DNA from: JAPYTK01 sp964401935
GTDB taxonomy: Bacteria > Myxococcota_A > Polyangia > Polyangiales > Polyangiaceae
Direction: 5' to 3'
DNA length: 64,000 nucleotides
NCBI GenBank assembly: GCA_964401935.1
Contig: CAYOAL010000034.1
Span: 1-64,000, forward strand
Each line of letters opens with the position of its first letter. Position 1 is the first letter of the stretch. The translations under genes were made by a program, and so were the position numbers. Positions 44,995 to 52,023 of the stretch are shown piece after piece. A model generated the notes under the pieces. The model saw only the letters and a list, made by a program, of their open reading frames with translations. It made no database searches and was not told the origin of the DNA.

Positions 44995-46020
44995 GTGCAT
45001 CGCCTCTCCCAAGCCGTCGTCGCGCTTGCGCTGCTCGCACCGAGCTCCGCGCGCGCGCAACCGTCACCCCCCCCCGAGCCTGCCGAGCCGGCAGCCGCGC
45101 CCGAAGACGAGGGGCCTCGGGAAGCAGAGCCCTCCACCGGCGGAGACCCCGCCGGAGAGCCGCCCCCGCCCCCACCTCAGCCCTACCCCCCACCGCAGCC
45201 CTACCCCCAACCGTACGAGCCTCAGCCGTACGGGCCTCAGCCCTACGGCCCCCAGCCCTACACGCCTCCAGCGCCCCCCGACGACTACGGCCCGGCGCCC
45301 TACGGCCCCGCACCTTACGGCCAGGGCCGCCCCTACGGCGCCCCGCCCCTGCGCCCCGCCGAGCCGCCACCCAAGGGCTGCTGCTTGTGGTCGATCCGTT
45401 ACGATCCGTTCGATCTCATCAGCGGACAGGTCACCCTCGAGGGAGAGATCGCCCTCGGCTCGCTCCCGCTCGCGATCGAGGTGGTGCCGTCGTGGATCTT
45501 CGACAACTTCGCCGACGGCATCGACGAGAGCGGCGTCGACATCGCGCTCCGTTTCGGCTGGTACGTCCAGGGTGACGCGCTGCGCGGCTTCTTCCTCAAG
45601 GCTCACGCCGGCTACCAGCACTTCGAAGCCACCATTTTCCGCGGCGACCTCGACGGCGAGCGGTACTTCGGCAAACCCGACGGCGATCCCGCGATCTGCG
45701 ATCCCGCGTCGGGCAAGGGCACCTGCACCTCCACCGTGTCGAGCTTCATCCTCGGGCTGATGCTTGGAAATAGCGCCGTATTTGGTGACAATGGTGGCTT
45801 CGCGCTCACCGGCAGCCTCGGCGTGGGCGTCGCGGTGGCGCAAGAGAAGACGCTGCGCATCAACCCCTGCACCACCGAGGAGCTCCAGACCGGCGCCGCC
45901 CCATGCGACGAAGACACCGATCTCCCTGGCGCCGTGGTCACCTACTTCGAGGGGGCCGGCTTCGGGCGTGGTGGGCGCGTGAACATCCTGGGATCGCTCA
46001 GCCTCGGGGTCACATTCTGA
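44995..46020 (+). CDS. Proline/tyrosine-rich outer-membrane barrel-like protein
   Basis: A 341-residue exported protein. GTG 44995 with GGGGG upstream gives a signal peptide MHRLSQAVVALALLAPSSARA. Residues 25-120 are a Pro/Gln/Tyr-rich linker (YGPQPYGPQPYTPP repeats), and from about 125 the protein alternates hydrophobic and polar residues like a beta-barrel, ending SLSLGVTF with a terminal Phe, the usual outer-membrane barrel signature. It has two Cys pairs near 120 and 235 and near 250-290. Likely a small outer-membrane protein; substrate unknown. Confidence 0.68.
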   Translation: MHRLSQAVVALALLAPSSARAQPSPPPEPAEPAAAPEDEGPREAEPSTGGDPAGEPPPPPPQPYPPPQPYPQPYEPQPYGPQPYGPQPYTPPAPPDDYGPAPYGPAPYGQGRPYGAPPLRPAEPPPKGCCLWSIRYDPFDLISGQVTLEGEIALGSLPLAIEVVPSWIFDNFADGIDESGVDIALRFGWYVQGDALRGFFLKAHAGYQHFEATIFRGDLDGERYFGKPDGDPAICDPASGKGTCTSTVSSFILGLMLGNSAVFGDNGGFALTGSLGVGVAVAQEKTLRINPCTTEELQTGAAPCDEDTDLPGAVVTYFEGAGFGRGGRVNILGSLSLGVTF

Positions 46021-46073
46021 GCCTTTTCGCCCCACCGGCGCCACTCCTGTATGATGCGAGACCGGGGTATCGA

Positions 46074-47051
46074 ATGAAGAAGCATCTGGGTTGTTTGATG
46101 CTGGCGCTCGTGCTGCTGTTCCCAGCCGGCGCGTGGGCCAAGGGGGCTCCGATCGCGAGCGCGACCGAAGAGCAAAAAGAGGCGGCGAAAGGGCCCTACG
46201 TGGAGGGTCGCACGGCCTACGACGAGGGTCGCCACGCCGACGCGCTGAAGCTCTTCCAGGCCTCCTACGACATCGTGGCCAGTCCCAACAGCCACCACAT
46301 GATGGCGATGGCCATGAAGGAGTTGGGGCAGCTCGCGCAGGCCTACGAGCACTTCGGGGAGGTGGCCGCCGAGGCCGACGCCGCCGCCGCCACCGATCCG
46401 AAGTACGCCAAAGCGGCCGAGAACGCCCGCGCCAAGCGCGACGAGCTGATGGCGCAGATCGGCTTTCTCCTCTTGTCGATCGAAGGCGAAGGGGTGTCGC
46501 TGACGGTCGCCGGCCGGCCGATCGAGCGGCAGCGTTGGAACGGCCCCATCCCCGCCAACCCTGGCAACAACGAGCTGGTGCTGCAGACGGGCTCGGGGCA
46601 GCCGATCACCGAGACGGTGAGCGTGGTCGCTGGCCAGACCCACCGGGTGCGGCTCGCGCCACCGCAGCCGCTCGAGCCCGAGCCCGAGAAGGACGACTCG
46701 GCGGGCATCCAGTGGCTCACGCCGTTTCGCATCACCGCCTACGCGGTGGCCGGCGCCGGCATCGTGAGCTTCGCCATCGCGGGCGGGCTCGGCGCCGCGG
46801 CGCAGTCGAAGTTCGATGATCTCGCGGCCGCCTGCGGCGCTGCTCCCTGTCCGCAGCGGGAAGACGAGATCTCGTCGGGCGAGAGCCTGCAGGTGGCCAC
46901 CAACGTGATGGTCGTGGTCGGCGCTGCGCTCGTCGTCGGCGGGGCTGCGCTCTGGTGGTTCGCCCCCGACGCGGACGACGACACCAAGCCCGACGTGGGC
47001 GTGTACATCGCGCCGCTCCCCGGCGGAGCGATGGTCGGGGGAACGTTCTAA
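46074..47051 (+). CDS. TPR-like exported protein with C-terminal membrane helices
   Basis: A 325-residue protein with a signal peptide (MKKHLGCLMLALVLLFPAGAWA). Residues 40-130 contain two TPR-like helical pairs ('GRTAYDEGRHADALKLFQASYDIV' and 'LGQLAQAYEHFGEVAAEADAA'), followed by a PEGA-like beta segment (about 135-195, 'GPIPANPGNNELVLQTGSGQP'). Two hydrophobic helices lie near 218-240 and 275-295. It ends 'YIAPLPGGAMVGGTF', a terminal Phe like an outer-membrane strand. Envelope protein; role unknown. Between the barrel gene and a lipoprotein gene, same strand. Confidence 0.65.
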   Translation: MKKHLGCLMLALVLLFPAGAWAKGAPIASATEEQKEAAKGPYVEGRTAYDEGRHADALKLFQASYDIVASPNSHHMMAMAMKELGQLAQAYEHFGEVAAEADAAAATDPKYAKAAENARAKRDELMAQIGFLLLSIEGEGVSLTVAGRPIERQRWNGPIPANPGNNELVLQTGSGQPITETVSVVAGQTHRVRLAPPQPLEPEPEKDDSAGIQWLTPFRITAYAVAGAGIVSFAIAGGLGAAAQSKFDDLAAACGAAPCPQREDEISSGESLQVATNVMVVVGAALVVGGAALWWFAPDADDDTKPDVGVYIAPLPGGAMVGGTF

Positions 47052-47083
47052 CTGCCGCGACGGCGGCGAGACGTGAGAATCAC

Positions 47084-47713
47084 ATGACGGCTTCGATGAA
47101 CATGCGCATGGCGTGCCTCACCGCGGGCGGCGCGCTCCTCTTGTACGCCTGCACGCTCGACTTCGGCGTCTACCGCGGGGAAGGCGCCGGCGGCACCACC
47201 GTGGGTCCGGGTCCTGGCGGCGCTGGCGGCACCGGACCGGGCCCCGGTCCAGGCCCCGGCCCCGGTGGCGCGGGACCGGGGGGCGCCGGCCCCGGCGGGA
47301 GCGGCGGCGGAGGGAACGCGGCCGGCGGCGACGGCGGCGCCGGGGGCGCTGGGGGTGGCGGAGGCCAGGGAGGCTGTCCGCTCACCCAGCCCGCCGACGA
47401 CGACCTGTGCGCGGAGTCGGGCCTGTTCTGCCCCTACGGCAACACCCAGTGCGAGTGCTGGGGAGGCGACTTCAGCTGCGACAGCTGTCCGGCCACCGAA
47501 CCCGCCGATGCGTCCAGCTGCGGTGGATTCAACAACTCTCGCTGCGTCTACGGCGCGACCCAGTGTTTTTGCTCCCAAGGTGACTGGAACTGCGAGGAGT
47601 GCCCCGCCACCGAGCCAGCCGACAACGGCGACTGCAGCGGCCTCGGCGGCCTTCACTGCCCCTACGGCGCCACCGAGTGCAGCTGCTTCGGCAGCACGTG
47701 GGACTGCAACTGA
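47084..47713 (+). CDS. Gly/Pro-rich linker, Cys-rich lipoprotein
   Basis: A 209-residue predicted lipoprotein. The signal ends in LLYAC (Cys23). A Gly/Pro linker (about 32-97) with GPGPGPGP and GGAGGAG runs leads to three tandem Cys-rich repeats of about 35 residues ('CPYGNTQCECWGGDFSCDSC', 'CVYGATQCFCSQGDWNCEEC', 'CPYGATECSCFGSTWDCN'), each with six cysteines in a regular pattern and the phrase CPATEPAD between units. Small disulfide domains on a flexible stalk suggest a surface ligand-binding role; ligand unknown. Confidence 0.75.
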   Translation: MTASMNMRMACLTAGGALLLYACTLDFGVYRGEGAGGTTVGPGPGGAGGTGPGPGPGPGPGGAGPGGAGPGGSGGGGNAAGGDGGAGGAGGGGGQGGCPLTQPADDDLCAESGLFCPYGNTQCECWGGDFSCDSCPATEPADASSCGGFNNSRCVYGATQCFCSQGDWNCEECPATEPADNGDCSGLGGLHCPYGATECSCFGSTWDCN

Positions 47714-47720
47714 CGCGAGC

Positions 47721-47996
47721 CTAACCCGAGGTGTCGTCCGCCCGGCGGCCGTCGCCGAGGCGTCGCCCCTCGGGTCGGGGGAACATCCGTCGTTCGCCAC
47801 GGCGTCGCTCACGGCGCTTGCGCGGCTCGAGCCCCAACGCCTCGAGCCGCGCCGCGAAGGCCTCGCGCTCGGTGAACACCTGCGCCCCGAGCAGCTCGGC
47901 GTGCGCGGTGCAAACGAACATCGGCTCCCCGCCCACGAAGATACGAGCGTGGGCTTCGGGCTCGGGGCACACGGCGCAGCGGGGCGTGTCGCTCAT
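47721..47996 (-). CDS. Small Cys/His zinc-ribbon-like protein
   Basis: A 91-residue protein with Cys at 7 and 10 (CAVC) and a later Cys-x2-His pair (VCTAH, near 30-33), plausible as a small zinc-binding fold, followed by an Arg-rich tail. Starts at ATG 47996 (MSDTPRCAVCP). Convergent with the lipoprotein gene. Possibly DNA or RNA binding; the family is not recognised. Confidence 0.5.
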   Translation of the reverse strand: MSDTPRCAVCPEPEAHARIFVGGEPMFVCTAHAELLGAQVFTEREAFAARLEALGLEPRKRRERRRGERRMFPRPEGRRLGDGRRADDTSG

Positions 47997-48042
47997 CGTC
48001 CATGCTGAGCACGGACGACGACCGCGGGCCAAGTTTCGAAGC

Positions 48043-48978
48043 TCAGCCGGCGACGCGTCGTTCGACCCACGCGATGACGCGGTCGCTCACACGCTCGTTC
48101 GTGAACTTGCTCAGCTCGCGGATCCCGGTGGGGCTGGTCACGTTCACCTCGGTGAGCTTCTCCCCCACCAGATCGAGCCCGACGAAGAACAGCCCGTCGG
48201 CGCGGAGGCGCGGGGCGATCGCTTCGACCAGCGCGCGCTCCTTGTCGGTCAGCTCGGTGGGCACCACGCTGCCCCCAACGTGGATGTTGGCGCGCAGATC
48301 GCCCCCCTGCGGCACCCGCAGGATCGCTCCGAGGGGCTCGCCGTCGAGGAGGAGCACGCGCTTGTCGCCTTCGCTCACCTCGGGGATGAACGCCTGCACC
48401 TCGGCGAGCCGCGTCCCCTCCAGCGTCAACATGTCGACGATGGCCTTGTTGTTGGCGTCGCCCAATCGCAGCGCCATCACGCCGAAGCCTCCCATCCCGT
48501 CGAGCGGCTTGATCACCGCCGCCCCCCCCACCGCGATCACGAACTCGTGGATGGCGGCCCGATCGCTGGTGACGATGGTGCTCGGCATGTGGTCCGCGAA
48601 CTGCAGCGCGTAGAGCTTCTCGTTCGCCTCCCGCAGGCCGCGCGGATCGTTGACGATCAGCGTCTCGTGGCGCACGTGCTCGAGCAGCAGGGTGGCGTAG
48701 TAGTACGCGTCGTTGAACGGCGGATCCTTGCGGATGAACACCGCGTCGGCCTCCGCGAACGCGAGCCGCTCACGCGCCGCCCCCAGGGACAGGCCTTCGC
48801 GCGCGACGTGGAGCGCGCGGACCGGGGCGCTCACCGCCCCGTCGAGCAGCTCCACCTCGTGGATGAGGCAGTGCTCACAGCGGTGGCCGCGCTCGGTGGC
48901 CGACTCGATGAAGCCGAAGGTGGTGTCCTTCTCGGGATGGACGCGATCGAGCGTGTCCATCACAAACACGAAACGCAT
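48043..48978 (-). CDS. gshB: Glutathione synthetase
   Basis: A 311-residue ATP-grasp enzyme of the prokaryotic glutathione synthetase family, which joins gamma-glutamylcysteine and glycine using ATP. It has the N-terminal MRFVFVMDTLDRVHPEKDTTF, the ATP-binding KPLDGMGGFGV and the metal/substrate motif EVNVTSPTGI. Length is normal. ATG 48978 has AGGAG six nt upstream. No gshA is visible in the window. Divergent from pgsA. Confidence 0.92.
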   Translation of the reverse strand: MRFVFVMDTLDRVHPEKDTTFGFIESATERGHRCEHCLIHEVELLDGAVSAPVRALHVAREGLSLGAARERLAFAEADAVFIRKDPPFNDAYYYATLLLEHVRHETLIVNDPRGLREANEKLYALQFADHMPSTIVTSDRAAIHEFVIAVGGAAVIKPLDGMGGFGVMALRLGDANNKAIVDMLTLEGTRLAEVQAFIPEVSEGDKRVLLLDGEPLGAILRVPQGGDLRANIHVGGSVVPTELTDKERALVEAIAPRLRADGLFFVGLDLVGEKLTEVNVTSPTGIRELSKFTNERVSDRVIAWVERRVAG

Positions 48979-49106
48979 GACGACTCCTTATGCACGAGTG
49001 CTCGCGTGCCACAACGAGAACCGCTGGCCGCCACCGAGGGCTCCCGGGGCTGCCGCGCAGGGTGGGCTGTCGGAGGAGCGGCGAACGCGGTAACCTCCCG
49101 CGCACC

Positions 49107-49850
49107 ATGGCGGAGGCCGTCAGCCGCAAGAGCAAGAGCGCCGCGCGCATCGCCCGCGCGAAGGCGCGTCGAGCGGCGAGCCAGGCCCAGCGGCGCGAGC
49201 GCAAGCTGGCCCGTGAGGAGCGCCGAGCCCAGCGCGCGGCAGAGCGACGGACGCTCTGGGAAGACGCCAAGAACCTCCCCAACCTGCTCACGTTCTTGCG
49301 CATCCTGATGATCCCGGCGGTGCTGGTGTTCCTCGACCGCGGCTCGCCGAAGGACTGCTTCTGGGCTGCGGTGGTGTACTCGCTGGCCGCGATCACCGAC
49401 ATGCTCGACGGCTGGCTCGCGCGACGGCAAGGCCTGGTGAGCGTCCTCGGGAAGTTCCTCGATCCGCTCGCCGACAAGCTCATCGTAGCCGCGGTGCTGG
49501 TGTGGCTGGTGTCGATGGGGCGGATCCCGGCGTGGACGGTGGTGGTGTTGTTGTCGCGCGAGATCACCATCACCGCGCTGCGGGGCGTCGCCTCCTCGGA
49601 GGGGCTCATCATCTCCGCGGGGCCGGGAGGCAAGCTCAAGACCGCCCTCCAGATGGTGGGCCTCATCTGCCTGATCTTGGGCTACCCCTACCACGTCAGC
49701 CTCGGCGTCTACGACTTCGGCATGGTCGACTTCGTGCACGTGGGGCGCGTGCTCATCTACCTGTCGATCGTGTTCTCGCTCACGAGCGCGGCGAGCTACC
49801 TGCAGCTGTTCGCGGAGGCCATCCGAAACAAGAACAAGCAGGCCGCCTGA
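49107..49850 (+). CDS. pgsA: CDP-diacylglycerol-glycerol-3-phosphate 3-phosphatidyltransferase
   Basis: A 247-residue membrane enzyme making phosphatidylglycerophosphate, the committed step to phosphatidylglycerol. The CDP-alcohol phosphotransferase motif Dx2DGx2ARx8Gx3Dx3D is exact: Asp98, Asp101-Gly102, Ala105-Arg106, Gly115, Asp119 and Asp123. Several hydrophobic helices flank it. The 50-residue N-terminal arm (MAEAVSRKSKSAARIARAKA...) is unusually basic and helical; typical PgsA starts near NLPNLLTFLR (residue 57), so it may bind membrane surfaces or RNA. ATG 49107 chosen. Confidence 0.92.
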   Translation: MAEAVSRKSKSAARIARAKARRAASQAQRRERKLAREERRAQRAAERRTLWEDAKNLPNLLTFLRILMIPAVLVFLDRGSPKDCFWAAVVYSLAAITDMLDGWLARRQGLVSVLGKFLDPLADKLIVAAVLVWLVSMGRIPAWTVVVLLSREITITALRGVASSEGLIISAGPGGKLKTALQMVGLICLILGYPYHVSLGVYDFGMVDFVHVGRVLIYLSIVFSLTSAASYLQLFAEAIRNKNKQAA

Positions 49851-49928
49851 GCGGGGCGAAGCGGCCCACCGGCTTCCGCGGCGACGGGCACGTGGCCTCG
49901 CGCGCCGGGTTCTGCTATCCACCGCGTC

Positions 49929-50378
49929 ATGCGACCGCTCCTGACCTCGCTCGCGATCGTGCTCTCGGTCTTCGCCGCTGCCTCCCTGTCCTCGACGGGT
50001 TGTGGGCGGCAGGGCGAGGGGGACCGCTGTGACCTCGCCAACGGCAAGTCGGGCGAAGACTCCGACTGCGGCGACGGGCTCGTCTGCACGTCGAGCCAGG
50101 AGCTCGGCACCTCGTCGGACATCTGCTGCCCCGAGACCGGGAGCCCCACCGAGCTCGCGTGCATCCCCGGCACCGGGCCCGGCAGCGGCGGCGCCGGCGG
50201 GGCGGGCGGCGGCACCGGGGGCGGCAACGGCGGCGCGGGCGGAACCGGCGCGGCCGGAGGGGCCGGTGGCACCGGTGGAGCCGGCGGCGCGGGTGGCACC
50301 GGTGGCGCCGGCGGCGCGGGTGGCACCGGCGGCGGCACCGGTGGGGCCGGCGGCAGCGGCGGCGGCGGCGGCGCCTGA
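49929..50378 (+). CDS. Small lipoprotein with Gly-rich tail
   Basis: A 149-residue predicted lipoprotein with signal ending LSSTGC (Cys25), a central Cys-rich piece (about 30-80) with 'CDLANGKSGEDSDCGDGLVC' and CCPET, and a 66-residue C-terminal tail made almost only of Gly/Ala/Thr in the pattern GGAGGTGGAGG. Tails of this length are usually linkers, so the missing downstream domain could mean natural truncation. The open frame ends in a stop here; no frameshifted continuation is obvious. Confidence 0.7.
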   Translation: MRPLLTSLAIVLSVFAAASLSSTGCGRQGEGDRCDLANGKSGEDSDCGDGLVCTSSQELGTSSDICCPETGSPTELACIPGTGPGSGGAGGAGGGTGGGNGGAGGTGAAGGAGGTGGAGGAGGTGGAGGAGGTGGGTGGAGGSGGGGGA

Positions 50379-50465
50379 TCCGGCCGTGACCAGAGGCCGC
50401 TCGACGCCATCGGGCGAGCGGACCGATGGAGCCCCTGGGGTCGTTAGGTGTCGTCCCCCCACTCT

Positions 50466-50473
50466 GATATAAG
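50466..50473 (+). promoter_or_regulatory. Extended -10 upstream of the transporter gene
   Basis: TGATATAAG (50465-50473) gives TATAAG with the extended TGn upstream. No strong -35 is present at the right distance. It places transcription start about 5 nt before the ATG at 50485, so the transcript could be nearly leaderless. Confidence 0.4.
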
Positions 50474-50484
50474 CGGCGCCCGCC

Positions 50485-52002
50485 ATGGACAGTCTCCCCA
50501 AGTGGCTCCAGGATCTGCTCCCGATCCTCCTCCTGCTCGTCGTGGTGACCGTCGTCATCGCGCGCCTGCCCAAGGTCGACGTCGGACACAACGACGCCTT
50601 CCGTCGGCGCCGCGTGATGAACTGGCTGCCGCTCGGGCTGACCTACGCGTTCCTCTACATGGCGCGCTACAACCTCACGGTCAGCAAGGAGGCGTTCACC
50701 AGCATGCAGGACCCCACCGGCGGTCCGCTGATGGGCAACGACGACTTCGGCTTCATCTTCGCAGCCGGCACCGTGGTGTACGGCGTCTCCTTCATCATCA
50801 ACGGCCCGCTCACCGATCGCTTCGGCGGCAAGCGAGCCATCCTCTGGGGTGCCGGGGGCGCGGCGGTGTTGAACGCGCTCATGGCCGTGTGCTCGTGGAG
50901 CCTCATGAACCAAGGCCCGGGCCACGCGTTCATCGCCGCCCACTTCACGCTGCTGTTCTCTATCCTCTACGCCGGCAACATGTACTTCCAGAGCTTCGGC
51001 GCGGTGGCCATCGTCAAGGTGAACGCGGCCTGGTTCCACGTGCGGGAGCGCGGCGTGTTCGGGGCGATTTTCGGCATCCTCATCTCGCTTGGCATCTACT
51101 TCGCGTTCGATCTCGGCAAGCGGATCCTCAACGCCTCCGAGGTCCACGGCCTCACCCTGGTGTTCGCGGTCCCCGCCGCGCTCCTCGGGGTCTTCCTCGT
51201 GGCGAGCTACGTGTTCGTGTTCGACACCCCCGGGCTCGCCGGCCAAAAAGACTTCGACACCGCCGACGCTTCGTCGGGCGACGAGGGCCCCCGCCTCCCT
51301 GCCCTCGAGGTGTTCAAGATGATGATGAGGAGCCCCATCATCGTCACCATCGCTTGCATCGAGTTTTGCAGCGGCTTCTTGCGCCAGGCCATCATGCAGT
51401 GGTTCCGCACGTTCGCCAAGCAGACCACCGACGTCTTGCAGCTGTCCGACACGTTCGTCTACAAGAACTGGGGCATGCTCCTCTGCTGCGCCGGGATCCT
51501 CGGCGGCGTGGTAGCAGGCACCATCAGCGATCACGTGTTCCAGTCGCGGCGCGGACCGGTAGCCGGGATTCTGTACCTCGCGATGCTCGTCGGCGCGATC
51601 GTGCTCACCTTCACCTATGCGACCCCGGCGGTGGGGGTGATGGTCATCCTCATGAGCGTGTGCGTGATCGGCGTGCATGGCATGTTGTCCGGCACCGCGA
51701 GCATGGACTTCGGAGGCAAGAAGAACGTGGGCGTGGCGGTCGGCATCATCGACGGCTTCGTCTACCTCGGGACCGCGGTGATGGCCCTCACCTACGCCCT
51801 CGTGCTCCCGAAGGAGGAGCTCGACGCGGCCGGCAAGGTGGTGGGCCCGGTGACCGATCCCGCGAGCTGGATCGCGTGGCCGGTGGCGATGATCCCCCTC
51901 GCCGCGATCGGCTTCGTCCTCGCCCTTCGCGTGTGGAACGCCAAGCCCAAGGGCAAGGCCCCCCCACCGAGCCCGAGCGCGGCGCCGGCCAAGGCCGCCT
52001 GA
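50485..52002 (+). CDS. MFS transporter, organophosphate:phosphate antiporter type
   Basis: A 505-residue major facilitator with about 12 hydrophobic helices (first near 11-27, then from 47 onward). The motif MARYNLTVSKEAF (60-72) and the loop DRFGGKRA (about 112-119) are typical of the GlpT/UhpT/OPA family; the central loop (about 254-275) is polar. OPA members exchange phosphate for glycerol-3-phosphate, sugar phosphates or phosphonates; specificity cannot be read. No signal peptide. Convergent with the transporter-HEAT gene by 21 bp. Confidence 0.85.
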   Translation: MDSLPKWLQDLLPILLLLVVVTVVIARLPKVDVGHNDAFRRRRVMNWLPLGLTYAFLYMARYNLTVSKEAFTSMQDPTGGPLMGNDDFGFIFAAGTVVYGVSFIINGPLTDRFGGKRAILWGAGGAAVLNALMAVCSWSLMNQGPGHAFIAAHFTLLFSILYAGNMYFQSFGAVAIVKVNAAWFHVRERGVFGAIFGILISLGIYFAFDLGKRILNASEVHGLTLVFAVPAALLGVFLVASYVFVFDTPGLAGQKDFDTADASSGDEGPRLPALEVFKMMMRSPIIVTIACIEFCSGFLRQAIMQWFRTFAKQTTDVLQLSDTFVYKNWGMLLCCAGILGGVVAGTISDHVFQSRRGPVAGILYLAMLVGAIVLTFTYATPAVGVMVILMSVCVIGVHGMLSGTASMDFGGKKNVGVAVGIIDGFVYLGTAVMALTYALVLPKEELDAAGKVVGPVTDPASWIAWPVAMIPLAAIGFVLALRVWNAKPKGKAPPPSPSAAPAKAA

Positions 52003-52023
52003 CGCGCCCGCGCTGCCGTGTGC

